64,000 nt of DNA, taken from contig CAZEJS010000010.1 of the NCBI GenBank assembly GCA_964512645.1, forward strand, positions 16,724-80,723. Reading direction: 5' to 3'. The notes under the pieces were generated by a model. It saw only the letters and a program-made list of their open reading frames with translations. It was not told the origin of the DNA and made no database searches. The DNA comes from CAZEJS01 sp964512645 (lineage in GTDB: Bacteria; Actinomycetota; Geothermincolia; Fen-727; Anoxymicrobiaceae). Shown here piece by piece: positions 1-7,796 of this stretch (its first letter is position 1; the number at the start of each line of letters is the position of its first letter). Position numbers and translations under genes: made by a program.

Positions 1-252
1 AACGTGGAGTTCGCGCGTGTAGGCCCCGGTGATGAGGTCCACCTCAGGGTGTGGGAGCGCGGGGTAGGTGAGACCATGGCGTGCGGGACCGGCGCCTGCG
101 CGTCGGTCGTGGCGGCGTCCCTGGGTGGCCTCACCGGCGGAAACGCCCTGGTCAGGGTTCCCGGGGGAACCCTTGAGGTGCAATGGGACGACCGGGGCGT
201 GGTCCTCACCGGTGGAGCGCGCCATGTTTTCGACGGAAAGACGGTGGGGTAG
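1..252 (+). CDS. dapF: Diaminopimelate epimerase, C-terminal part (partial)
   Basis: Only the last 83 codons are present; the frame is open to the left edge. The visible part carries the ACGTGACA signature around residues 26-33 of the fragment. In DapF this holds the second catalytic cysteine and the glycine-rich loop that binds the substrate carboxylate. The enzyme interconverts LL- and meso-diaminopimelate, the last step before lysine and peptidoglycan cross-link synthesis. The stop codon directly abuts the ATG of the next gene, an LL-DAP aminotransferase, so the two consecutive pathway steps are co-transcribed. The family call is firm; the N-terminal half cannot be judged. Confidence 0.95.
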   Translation, partial: NVEFARVGPGDEVHLRVWERGVGETMACGTGACASVVAASLGGLTGGNALVRVPGGTLEVQWDDRGVVLTGGARHVFDGKTVG

Positions 253-1419
253 ATGGAACTGTCCGAAAGGCTGAAGGCCATTCCGCCTTACCTGTTCGCT
301 GAGATCGACCGCAGGATCGCGGAGAAAAAGGCGCAGGGCGTCGACGTGATAAGTTTCGGCGTCGGGGATCCGGACGTGCCTACGCCCGGCACTGTCGTTG
401 ACAGGCTGTGCGCGGAGGCCCGGAAACCGGAGAACCACAGGTATCCGGACTACTTCGGCCTCCTTGAGTACCGTGAAGCCTGCGCCGTATGGCTCCGCCG
501 CAGGTTCGGCGTCGAGATGGACCCGGAAACGGAGATCCTGCCGGTGATGGGCTCCAAGGAGGGTATCGCCCACCTGGCCCTGGCCGTGCTGGACCCGGGC
601 GCGCTGGCCTTCGTCCCCGAACCGGGTTACCCGGTGTACGAGATGGGCGCTTTGCTGGCCGGCGCCCGGCCGTATTTTCTTCCGCTCAGCGCCGACATGG
701 GTTTCCTGCCGGACTTCGAGGCGATCCCCGGCGAGGCGCTTTCCCGCGGGCGCCTGCTCTGGCTCAACTACCCCAACAACCCCACGGGCGCGGTGGCGGA
801 CCGGGAGTTTTTCGAGGGCGCGGTCGAGTTCTGCAGGCGACACGACCTCTTGCTCGCGCACGACAACGCTTACTCGGAGATAACCTACGACGGTTACGTG
901 GCCCCGAGCGCCCTCGAAGCGAACGGGGCCGCCGATGTCTGCATAGAGTTCCATTCCCTGTCGAAGACGTTCAACATGAGCGGCTGGCGCATCGGGTTTG
1001 TGTGCGGGAACGCCGCGGCCATAAAGGCTCTGGGCACGGTAAAGACAAACATCGACTCCGGCGTGTTCAATCCTGTGCAGCTCGCGGCGGTCGAAGCGCT
1101 CGAGCGGTGCGCGGAAGATGTCGCGGTGATGGTCGAGACGTACGCAAGGCGGCGCGACCTGCTCATCGGGGGCCTGGGGCGCCTTGGATGGGACGCAACG
1201 CCCCCCAGGGGCGCCATATACATCTGGCTGCCGGTACCGGAAGGTTATGACTCCGTATCGTTCTCGACACACGTACTGGACCGCGCCGGGGTCTTTTTCA
1301 CTCCGGGCAACGCCTACGGGCCGTCCGGTGAAGGATACGTCAGGCTGTCTCTCACCGTGCCCGACGAGCGCATAGCCAGCGCCGTTGAGCGCCTCGAGGG
1401 AGTCTTCCGGGTTGCTTGA
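253..1419 (+). CDS. dapL: LL-diaminopimelate aminotransferase (class I/II PLP enzyme)
   Basis: This 388-residue fold-type I aminotransferase has the NYPNNPTG substrate/PLP loop near residue 175. The PLP Schiff-base lysine is K238, in the motif SLSKTFNMSGWR. DapL converts tetrahydrodipicolinate directly to LL-DAP and so bypasses the succinylase and acetylase branches. The assignment to DapL rather than another aspartate-type aminotransferase rests mainly on abutting dapF with no spacer; length and motifs fit the shorter DapL subtype seen in anaerobes. Its last codons overlap the start of hflX. An aspartate or alanine aminotransferase would be the alternative call. Confidence 0.85.
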   Translation: MELSERLKAIPPYLFAEIDRRIAEKKAQGVDVISFGVGDPDVPTPGTVVDRLCAEARKPENHRYPDYFGLLEYREACAVWLRRRFGVEMDPETEILPVMGSKEGIAHLALAVLDPGALAFVPEPGYPVYEMGALLAGARPYFLPLSADMGFLPDFEAIPGEALSRGRLLWLNYPNNPTGAVADREFFEGAVEFCRRHDLLLAHDNAYSEITYDGYVAPSALEANGAADVCIEFHSLSKTFNMSGWRIGFVCGNAAAIKALGTVKTNIDSGVFNPVQLAAVEALERCAEDVAVMVETYARRRDLLIGGLGRLGWDATPPRGAIYIWLPVPEGYDSVSFSTHVLDRAGVFFTPGNAYGPSGEGYVRLSLTVPDERIASAVERLEGVFRVA

Positions 1420-2695
1420 GAAACAGGGAACCACCGGTGAGCCCTGGACCGCCGTCCTTGTCTCGGTTCAACCGCCTGGCGTCACCGACGAGGAGGCGGG
1501 CGAATTCCTCGAAGAGCTGGCCGCACTCGCCAGCACCGCAGGCGCAAACGCGACCTCCTCCGTGCTCCAGCGGAGGAGCACGCCGGACCCCGCGACGCTC
1601 CTGGGAAGCGGCAAGGCCAGGGAGGTCGCCGGGGAGGTCGAGGCCAGCGGCGCGTCGCTCGTCATCTTCGACAACGAGCTGTCAATCGGACAGCAGGACA
1701 GGCTGGCCGAGCTCCTTGGCGCCCGTGTCGTAGACCGCACCGCGCTCATCCTGGAAATATTCGCCCAGCACGCGCACACTGCCGAAGGCAGGGTCCAGGT
1801 GGAGCTCGCGCAGTACTCCTATCTCCTCCCGCGCATCAGGGGATACGGGATGGAGCTGTCGAGAATGGGGGGAGGCATCGGCACCAGGCGGGGACCGGGC
1901 GAGACCAAGCTGGAGGTCGACCGACGGCGTATCCGGAAGCGGATACACCGCCTCGAGGCCGAACTGGAAAGGTTGGAGGCGGTAAGACGGACGCAGCGCA
2001 AACGGCGCGTAAAGGCGGGGCTGCCGTCGGTGTGCCTCGTCGGGTACACCAACAGCGGGAAGTCCTCCCTGCTCAACCGTCTTACGGGAGCCGGCGTGCC
2101 CGTCGAGGACCAGCTCTTCAGCACTCTCGACTCGACGACCAGGAGAATGGCCCTCCCTGGGGGCCTGACCGCGCTGCTCTCCGATACGGTCGGTTTCATA
2201 CGGAAGCTGCCTCACGAGCTGGTGGCCGCTTTTCGCTCGACTCTAGAGGTGGTAAGGGACTCGGACCTCCTGCTCCACGTCATCGACCCGACAAGGAGCG
2301 GGACGATGGAGGCCAGGACCAGGTCCGTAGAAGCGGTCCTGTCGGAACTCGGGGCGGAAGAACTCCCCGTGATAGAGGTGATAAACAAGGTCGATACCCT
2401 GGACCCCGCTGCCCGCCAGTCGCTGGAGTCGTCCCGTCCCGCCGCCCTGCAGGTTTCGGCAAGGACGGGGGAGGGGCTGAGTGTCCTCCTCGGTGAGATC
2501 GCCACCGCCCTGTCCGCGGGACCGTGCGTAACCGTCCGTGTGCCGGTGGAGCGCGGCGACGTAATCTCCAGGTTGCACAGGGAAGGGACGGTGCTTTCGA
2601 GCGAGGTAGACGGCGAGTCCATGGTGATCACCGCGCGGCTGCCCGCCGATCGCCGTTCTGCGTTCTCGCCGTACCTGGCAGGAGATGGCAGGTAA
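1412..2695 (+). CDS. hflX: Ribosome-associated GTPase HflX
   Basis: This is a ribosome-binding GTPase that rescues or splits stalled 70S ribosomes. The N-terminal HflX domain contains the glycine-rich stretch MGGGIGTRRGPGE, which is typical of the family. It is followed by a basic helical linker and a TRAFAC GTPase domain with the G1 loop GYTNSGKSS, the G3 region DTVGF and the G4 motif NKVD. I place the start at TTG 1412 because GAGGGAG lies about 9 nt upstream; it overlaps the dapL stop by 8 nt. An in-frame TTG at 1385 would add nine residues. The C-terminal extension after the G domain is usual for HflX. Confidence 0.93.
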   Translation: MLEKQGTTGEPWTAVLVSVQPPGVTDEEAGEFLEELAALASTAGANATSSVLQRRSTPDPATLLGSGKAREVAGEVEASGASLVIFDNELSIGQQDRLAELLGARVVDRTALILEIFAQHAHTAEGRVQVELAQYSYLLPRIRGYGMELSRMGGGIGTRRGPGETKLEVDRRRIRKRIHRLEAELERLEAVRRTQRKRRVKAGLPSVCLVGYTNSGKSSLLNRLTGAGVPVEDQLFSTLDSTTRRMALPGGLTALLSDTVGFIRKLPHELVAAFRSTLEVVRDSDLLLHVIDPTRSGTMEARTRSVEAVLSELGAEELPVIEVINKVDTLDPAARQSLESSRPAALQVSARTGEGLSVLLGEIATALSAGPCVTVRVPVERGDVISRLHREGTVLSSEVDGESMVITARLPADRRSAFSPYLAGDGR

Positions 2696-2731
2696 CCTAC
2701 TAGTATTTGCCAGAATCCTCGAAACCTCGAC

Positions 2732-2755
2732 CTCAGACTGAGAAAATATTTTTTT
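2732..2755 (+). terminator. Weak candidate terminator after hflX
   Basis: A short inverted repeat (CTCA/TGAG, 3-nt loop) is followed by AAAATA and seven T residues, 36 nt after the hflX stop. The stem is only 4 bp, so the hairpin alone is weak. The T tract and the 420-nt gene-free stretch behind it make transcription termination here plausible but unproven. Confidence 0.3.
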
Positions 2756-2964
2756 CTGGACCTGCTCTCCAGTGCCGGGCTGCCGGCCCTGTTCTCCGAC
2801 CGGCTCCTGCCAGGTTCTGTCGATGTCCGGTCCAGTGATGACCGACCCCGGAGACGTCGCCATGGTGCGGATTGCGCGCTCTGACGCCGATTCTAAACCA
2901 CCCTCGACCCCGGGTTAAACCTTGAATCAAGCTTCATTTCGTGCCGCAACCCTGTAGCTCGTAA

Positions 2965-3020
2965 CGAGAGAATTTTTTTCAAAAAACCGCCTTGACACAC
3001 CCTATCTTGTGGGCAAAAAT
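2965..3020 (+). promoter_or_regulatory. Candidate promoter of the nrdR-nrdD operon with an upstream A/T element
   Basis: The -35 hexamer TTGACA (2992-2997) is followed after 17 nt by AAAAAT (3015-3020), a 4/6 match to the -10 consensus. Runs of T and A at about 2969-2985 sit where an UP element would be, and stand out against the GC-rich background. A start near 3027 gives a leader of roughly 95 nt before nrdR. The remainder of the 2696-3121 gap holds nothing else I can support except a 7-bp hairpin (3087-3106) immediately before the nrdR ribosome-binding site. Confidence 0.5.
2997..3012 (+). promoter_or_regulatory. Candidate NrdR box
   Basis: The 16 bp starting ACACCCTATC match the published NrdR box consensus (acaCwAtATaTwGtgt, from memory) at 12 of 16 positions. 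They lie between the -35 and -10 of the promoter driving nrdR itself. NrdR normally binds two boxes spaced by whole helical turns. I find only a poor second match around 3026-3041, so this is a single good box plus context. It would give autorepression and dATP-responsive control of nrdD. Confidence 0.4.
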
Positions 3021-3121
3021 TGCCTCCAGCACTAGATGTGGGTTCCAGCCCGAAGTGGGATGCGGCGGCGGAAAACTCGTGAATGTCCGGGCCGTCGAGG
3101 GCCCGGAAGAAGGAAGCGTCG

Positions 3122-3592
3122 ATGAAGTGTCCGTTCTGCGGGAGTAGAAAAACGAAGGTCATAGACTCGAGATCGGTGGATGACGGCGCAGCTATCAGGC
3201 GCCGGCGCAGCTGCCCTTCATGCGGATCGAGGTTCACCACTTTCGAGCGGCGCGAAAGGGTGGACGTGGTTGTGCTCAAGCGCGACGGAGAGCGAGAACC
3301 GTACAGCAGGGAGAAGGTCGCCACCGGGTTCTACAAGGCCCTTAGCAAGAGAGACGTCCCTGAGTCTGTCATCGAAAGCACCGTCGACGAGATAGAGGAC
3401 GAGCTCAAGCGTCGCCAGGACAAGGAAGTGGCGGCCTCCGAAATAGGTGACATGGTAATGGAGCGGCTCATGCGCATCGACGAGGTCGCCTACATGCGCT
3501 TCGCGTCGGTGTACAAGAACTTCGGAGACGTCAGCGAGTTCCGGAGGGAGCTGGGGCAGTTCATGCCCGAGGAGATGGACAGCAACGCCTGA
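3122..3592 (+). CDS. nrdR: Transcriptional repressor NrdR
   Basis: NrdR is a 156-residue nucleotide-sensing repressor of ribonucleotide reductase genes. It begins MKCPFCG, the canonical start, with a four-cysteine zinc ribbon (CPFC ... CPSC) in the first 35 residues for DNA binding. An ATP-cone domain follows (VLKRDGEREPYSREK onward) that reads the ATP/dATP ratio. An in-frame ATG at 3083 exists, but the conserved N-terminus and GAAGGA before 3122 fix the start. It is followed 37 nt later by the class III reductase, its expected target. Confidence 0.96.
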   Translation: MKCPFCGSRKTKVIDSRSVDDGAAIRRRRSCPSCGSRFTTFERRERVDVVVLKRDGEREPYSREKVATGFYKALSKRDVPESVIESTVDEIEDELKRRQDKEVAASEIGDMVMERLMRIDEVAYMRFASVYKNFGDVSEFRRELGQFMPEEMDSNA

Positions 3593-3629
3593 ACGGTGCG
3601 ACGGCACGGTGACTCGAAAGGAGCGGGAA

Positions 3630-5807
3630 GTGACACCTCGGATCCAGGTTGTCAATAACGGGGGAGAGTTCAACTATGACCCTGCGGGCGATGCGACCGA
3701 TATCGCCCTGCAGGTGAGCACGGTCTCTGCCGAGGAGATCAACCTCTGGGACAAGCAGAGGATCGTGGACTCCATCATCCTGGAAGCCCAGGCCTCGCCC
3801 GGCCTGGCCGCGGAGATCGCCGACGAGGTCGAGAAGACGCTGATCGCGTCCGGGCAGACGAGGGTGACGACGAGCCTGATCCGGGAGCTCGTGGACCTGC
3901 AATTGATGGAGCGCGGGCTTTCGCAGATGCTGGAGAAGCACACCAAGCTCGGCCTCCCGATGTTCGACGTGGAAAACATCATCACCCAGGCGAACAAGGA
4001 GAACTCCAACACCACCCACAACCCCGAGTCGATCAACCTGACTATCGCCGAGACCGTGCTCAAGCAGTACGCGCTGGAGCGGGTGTTCTCCGACGACGTC
4101 GCCCGTCTGCACTACGAAGGGGCCATACACCTGCACGACCTCGGGTTCGTGGTCCGTCCGTACTGCGGCGGACACAGCCTCGAATACGTGAAGAAGTACG
4201 GACTGCGGCTGCCCAACATCACCAGCACGTCCGGGCCGGCGAAGCACGCCGACGTCCTGATAGGCCACATGGTCAAGATGGCTTCGACGCTGCAGTCCTA
4301 TTACGCCGGAGCGATCGGCTGGGAAGCCGTCAACGTGTTCTTCGCGCCGTTCCTGGTGGGGATGCCCTACGAGAGGATCAAGCAGCTGGCCCAGATGCTG
4401 ATCTTCGAGTTCAACCAGCTCGCCGGGGCCCGCGGCAGCCAGGTGGTGTTCACCGACTTCAACCTGTACTGGAACGTCCCCCGGCACCTCAGGGAAGCGC
4501 CCGCGGTCGGCCCGGGCGGGCTCGAGACGGGGAAGACTTACAAGGAGTACGAGCGCGAGGCGCAGCAGTTCCTCACCGCCCTGTTCGAGGTCTACATGGA
4601 CGGCGACGCCATGGGCAAAACGTTCGTATTCCCCAAGCCGCTGCTGCACATCAACGACGATTTCTTCCGCACCGAGGGCTGGGAGGAGTTCCTCGACCTC
4701 GCCTGCGCGGTGGCGAGCCGGCAGGGCATAACCTACTTCGTTTTCGACCGGGGCGACGAGATCACGGTCTCGCAATGCTGCAGGCTGAAGCTCAAGCTGC
4801 AGGAGGTCGACCTTGCCGAGGCTATGACCCCGGAGAAGATGCGCTTCAGCGCCCTGCAGAACATTACCATCAACCTGCCGCGCATCGCCTACCGCGCACA
4901 CGGCAGCGACGAGATGCTTTTCAGCGAGCTCGAGAAGACCCTCGAGCTTGTTGCCAGGGCCCACCTCCAGAAGCACAAGTTCATTACCTCGCTGATGGAG
5001 CTGGGCAGGGACGGCCCGGTGTCGCTCCTCTGCATGGAGCACGACGGCGAGCCGTACCTCAAGCTGGACCGGCTGACATACCTCGCGGGGCTGCTGGGGC
5101 TCAACGAAATGGTCCAGCACCACGTGGGCAGCCAGCTTCACGAGTCGCCCGAGGCGCTGCGTTTTGGCCTCAAGGTGGTGGCCCACATGAACCTCGTCTG
5201 CGAGCGGCTCTCGGAGAAGATGGGGATCAACATGGTCCTGGAGGAATCCCCGGCCGAGTCCAGCGGATACAGGCTGGCCAAGTTGGACATGAAGTACTAC
5301 CCGGAACAGGCGGGAAAGGTCGTCAAGGGGCAGATCGATACCGGCCGCTATTACTACACCAACTCGATCCACCTGGCTACCGACGCCCCGATCGACTACG
5401 TGGAAAGGGTGCAGAAGCAGAGCCTCTTCCACCCCCTGATCAAGGCGGGAGCCATCATCCACATCTGGCTGGGTGAGCACGAACCTCCGGCGGCGTCGAT
5501 AAGGAAGTTCGTCGAAAAGGTCTTCTGGGACACAAACGCCGCCCAGGTGGCCTTCAGCCCCGAGTTCACCGTTTGCAACGCCTGCAGCAGGACCAGCAGG
5601 GGGCTCTCCGCGGAGTGTCCGAAGTGCGGTTCGGAAGACACTTACGGAATCACCAGGATCGTCGGCTACTACTCGAAGGTCTCGACATGGAACAAGGGAA
5701 AACTGGGAGAGCTCGAGGAGAGGAGCAGGACTCCGCTCGGGGGAGGGGGCAGGAATGCTACTGAAGGTGTTCGTCAAAGACAACTGTCCGAACTGTCCAG
5801 CGGCTAA
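3630..5807 (+). CDS. nrdD: Anaerobic (class III, glycyl-radical) ribonucleoside-triphosphate reductase
   Basis: This makes deoxyribonucleotides without oxygen, using a glycyl radical. An N-terminal ATP-cone occupies roughly the first 100 residues and is followed by the ten-stranded barrel. The C-terminus has a four-cysteine zinc site (CNAC ... CPKC) and the radical loop RIVGYYSK, in which the glycine carries the radical. I start at GTG 3630 behind AAAGGAG; GTG 3609 is in frame but lacks such a site. The overlapping downstream gene encodes a small CxxC redoxin, suggesting a thiol-dependent rather than formate-dependent enzyme (inference). No NrdG radical-SAM activase lies nearby, so it must be elsewhere. 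Confidence 0.92.
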   Translation: MTPRIQVVNNGGEFNYDPAGDATDIALQVSTVSAEEINLWDKQRIVDSIILEAQASPGLAAEIADEVEKTLIASGQTRVTTSLIRELVDLQLMERGLSQMLEKHTKLGLPMFDVENIITQANKENSNTTHNPESINLTIAETVLKQYALERVFSDDVARLHYEGAIHLHDLGFVVRPYCGGHSLEYVKKYGLRLPNITSTSGPAKHADVLIGHMVKMASTLQSYYAGAIGWEAVNVFFAPFLVGMPYERIKQLAQMLIFEFNQLAGARGSQVVFTDFNLYWNVPRHLREAPAVGPGGLETGKTYKEYEREAQQFLTALFEVYMDGDAMGKTFVFPKPLLHINDDFFRTEGWEEFLDLACAVASRQGITYFVFDRGDEITVSQCCRLKLKLQEVDLAEAMTPEKMRFSALQNITINLPRIAYRAHGSDEMLFSELEKTLELVARAHLQKHKFITSLMELGRDGPVSLLCMEHDGEPYLKLDRLTYLAGLLGLNEMVQHHVGSQLHESPEALRFGLKVVAHMNLVCERLSEKMGINMVLEESPAESSGYRLAKLDMKYYPEQAGKVVKGQIDTGRYYYTNSIHLATDAPIDYVERVQKQSLFHPLIKAGAIIHIWLGEHEPPAASIRKFVEKVFWDTNAAQVAFSPEFTVCNACSRTSRGLSAECPKCGSEDTYGITRIVGYYSKVSTWNKGKLGELEERSRTPLGGGGRNATEGVRQRQLSELSSG

Positions 5808-5997
5808 AGAAGTCGCGAACCAGTTCCCGTTCAGCAGGCTGTTCGACATGGACAAGGCGGAGGGCCTTGCGGAGGCGGCGTTCCACAGCGTGCTCTGCAC
5901 CCCGTCGATGGTTCTCGTCGACGACACGGAAAACGTCATTCACTCCTGGCGCTGCCACGTCCCGCGGCCCACGGAGATCGCCAACTACGCGGCTTGA
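5755..5997 (+). CDS. Glutaredoxin/NrdH-like redoxin
   Basis: This 80-residue thioredoxin-fold protein has a CPNC active site at residues 12-15 and the cis-proline region CTPSMV near residue 50. Its start overlaps the end of nrdD by about 50 nt and is preceded by a G-rich ribosome-binding site, so translation is probably coupled. The most economical role is delivering electrons to NrdD or its relatives, as NrdH-type redoxins do for other reductases. That role is inferred from position. It lacks a signal peptide and should be cytosolic. Confidence 0.8.
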   Translation: MLLKVFVKDNCPNCPAAKEVANQFPFSRLFDMDKAEGLAEAAFHSVLCTPSMVLVDDTENVIHSWRCHVPRPTEIANYAA

Positions 5998-6010
5998 GGA
6001 CGGCAGTACA

Positions 6011-6448
6011 CTGTCCTTCACCGTCCGGTTCAGGAAGCTCGACCCCGGGGCGGGGATGCCCCTGTACGCGCACGAGGGCGACGCCGGTTGTGACCTGACG
6101 AGCATGGAGGAAGCCACTCTCGCCCCCGGCGAGCGCGCGGTTGTAGGGACCGGGGTCGCGGTGGCGATCCCCGAGGGGTACGCCGGGTTCGTGCAGCCGC
6201 GAAGCGGGCTCGCCGCGCGTTGCGGGATTGGGATCGTCAACACCCCGGGCCTCATCGATTCGCATTACCGGGGTGAGATCAAAGTCATCCTGGTCAACCT
6301 CGATCCCCGGGAGGATTTCACGGTCAACAGGGGGGACAAGATCTGCCAGCTCGTCTTTCAGAAAGTCGAGAGGGCGACCTTCCTGGAAGTCGAGGACCTC
6401 GACGAAACAGTCAGGGGCGACGGGGGGTTCGGTTCCACGGGCCTCTAG
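6011..6448 (+). CDS. dut: dUTP diphosphatase (dUTPase)
   Basis: This trimeric dUTPase hydrolyses dUTP to dUMP and diphosphate. All five motifs are visible in order: HEGDAGCDL, PRSGLA, GLIDSHYRGEIKV (with the uracil-stacking tyrosine), GDKICQLVF and the C-terminal RGDGGFGSTG arm. No ATG, GTG or TTG exists at a sensible place: the nearest in-frame TTG (5867) lies deep inside the redoxin gene, and the ATG at 6056 would cut into the first strand. CTG 6011, 10 nt after GAGGA, gives a normal 145-residue protein, so I infer a CTG start. Its place in the nrd operon fits pyrimidine-pool maintenance. Confidence 0.9.
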   Translation: MSFTVRFRKLDPGAGMPLYAHEGDAGCDLTSMEEATLAPGERAVVGTGVAVAIPEGYAGFVQPRSGLAARCGIGIVNTPGLIDSHYRGEIKVILVNLDPREDFTVNRGDKICQLVFQKVERATFLEVEDLDETVRGDGGFGSTGL

Positions 6449-6484
6449 ACAGCCCCCGCGACACCGGTTCGGGCAACCAACTGC

Positions 6485-6490
6485 TAGAAT
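6485..6490 (+). promoter_or_regulatory. Candidate -10 box for a leaderless transcript
   Basis: TAGAAT lies 5 nt before the ATG at 6496, with no ribosome-binding site in between, which is the usual geometry of leaderless actinobacterial transcripts. No convincing -35 hexamer is present. Confidence 0.35.
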
Positions 6491-6495
6491 CTTGC

Positions 6496-7143
6496 ATGGT
6501 GACGGCATTGGACATCGACGAGAGCCGAAGAGGCGAGAACCCGTTCGAGGAGCCGGCGCGCAAGCTCCGGGGGATGGACCCCGAGGAAGTGGCCGCCCGG
6601 ACCGGCGGGCGGTTCCGCGCCGGACCGGACGGGACCGGCGAAGTTGTGGTGCCGGTGCTTTCCTGGACGGTGAAGGTCGCGTTTCCGGCGGTCGATGTTA
6701 CGGCCGACCCCAGGGTTGACTCGTTCACTTTCAAACTGCTCACGCTCCTCTACCTCTCGAACAGCGACGGGCTGGCTCCCACCGGCGAATGGATCGCCTA
6801 CCGGGAACTGGCCGGCGGTCGCTTCTACGAGCCGGTTGTGCGCAGAAGCGTGGAAGACCCGCTTGCGCGGCGCTTTGGCCTGGACGCCGGAACGTTTCTC
6901 GCGGCCTGCGCGGCTGCCGGCGGGAGACAGGAGCCGTTGGGCGACGCCTCCTGTTCCTTCGACCTTTTCCCGCTGGTGAGGGCGGCCTTCCTCCTGTGGC
7001 GGGCGGACGAGGAGTTCGAAGCCCGTGTGCAGGTGCTGTTCGACTCCGGGGCCACCCACCATCTCAACGCGTTCGACCTGCGGATGGGGGCGGCGGAGAT
7101 AGCGTCGCTTCTTCTCAAGTGGAGGGCCGGTGAAAGCAGTTGA
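6496..7143 (+). CDS. DUF3786 domain protein
   Basis: This 215-residue cytosolic protein has no catalytic signature that I recognise. The spaced pattern of a PVLSWTV strand, a central TLLYL helix and a LFPLVRAAFLLW ... ADEEFEARVQVLFD C-terminal half matches my memory of DUF3786. That family of unknown function occurs in anaerobes and is often near corrinoid or Fe-S enzymes. The stop overlaps the queC TTG start by 4 nt, so the two are co-translated. A link to queuosine or deazaguanine biology is only positional. Confidence 0.6.
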   Translation: MVTALDIDESRRGENPFEEPARKLRGMDPEEVAARTGGRFRAGPDGTGEVVVPVLSWTVKVAFPAVDVTADPRVDSFTFKLLTLLYLSNSDGLAPTGEWIAYRELAGGRFYEPVVRRSVEDPLARRFGLDAGTFLAACAAAGGRQEPLGDASCSFDLFPLVRAAFLLWRADEEFEARVQVLFDSGATHHLNAFDLRMGAAEIASLLLKWRAGESS

Positions 7144-7796
7144 GCGGCGCTCTCGTCCTGCTTTCGGGCGGCATGGACTCGGCCGTGTGCCTGTACGAAG
7201 CGATCGAGGCGCACGGCACCGTTGCCGTAGAGTGTCTTTTTTTCGACTGGGGCCAGCTCGCGGTCGAGCAGGAGCGCCGCTGCTGCTCCGCCCTCTGCAG
7301 GGCAGCGGGGGTCGCCCCGCAGATCGAGGTCGAACTTCACTTCCCGTACCGCGGTCCGCTCACCGACGAGTCGCTGGGCATGCCCAGAGGCAGGACACCG
7401 TCACAGATCAGCGGGGGAGGGGTGGAGGCGACGTTCTTCCCCGGCAGAAACCTGGTAATGCTCGCAAGCGCGTTCGGGATCGCCGCCGCCCGGGGCATCG
7501 AGCGCATCTATTTCGGGGCCACCGCCCAGGACGGCTCCGGGTACCCCGACTGCCGCGCCGAATTCCTCCGGGCGATGGAAGATGCGTGTTCCGCGGGTGT
7601 CGGCCGTGAGATCGAGCTCGTGACCCCTCTTCTGGGAATGTCCAAGGCTCGAGTGGCGCTCAGGGGTGAGGAGCTTGGGGTCCCCTGGGACCTGACCTTC
7701 TCCTGCTACGCGCCGCGCGGCGGTGAACCGTGCGGCACCTGCGACTCCTGCGTACTCAGGGGGAACGCTCTTCATCGGGACGGTCAATCTCCGTAA
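7140..7796 (+). CDS. queC: 7-cyano-7-deazaguanine synthase QueC
   Basis: QueC converts 7-carboxy-7-deazaguanine to preQ0 with ATP and ammonia. The PP-loop ATP motif LSGGMDSAVCL is at residues 7-17. A C-terminal zinc site is formed by the cysteines in CYAPRGGEPCGTCDSC. The TTG start at 7140 overlaps the preceding stop (TTGA) and is preceded by GGAGGG. No queD, queE or folE is seen in the window, so the rest of the deazapurine pathway lies elsewhere or the precursor is imported. The 3' end overlaps a convergent gene by 41 nt. Confidence 0.93.
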   Translation: MSGALVLLSGGMDSAVCLYEAIEAHGTVAVECLFFDWGQLAVEQERRCCSALCRAAGVAPQIEVELHFPYRGPLTDESLGMPRGRTPSQISGGGVEATFFPGRNLVMLASAFGIAAARGIERIYFGATAQDGSGYPDCRAEFLRAMEDACSAGVGREIELVTPLLGMSKARVALRGEELGVPWDLTFSCYAPRGGEPCGTCDSCVLRGNALHRDGQSP

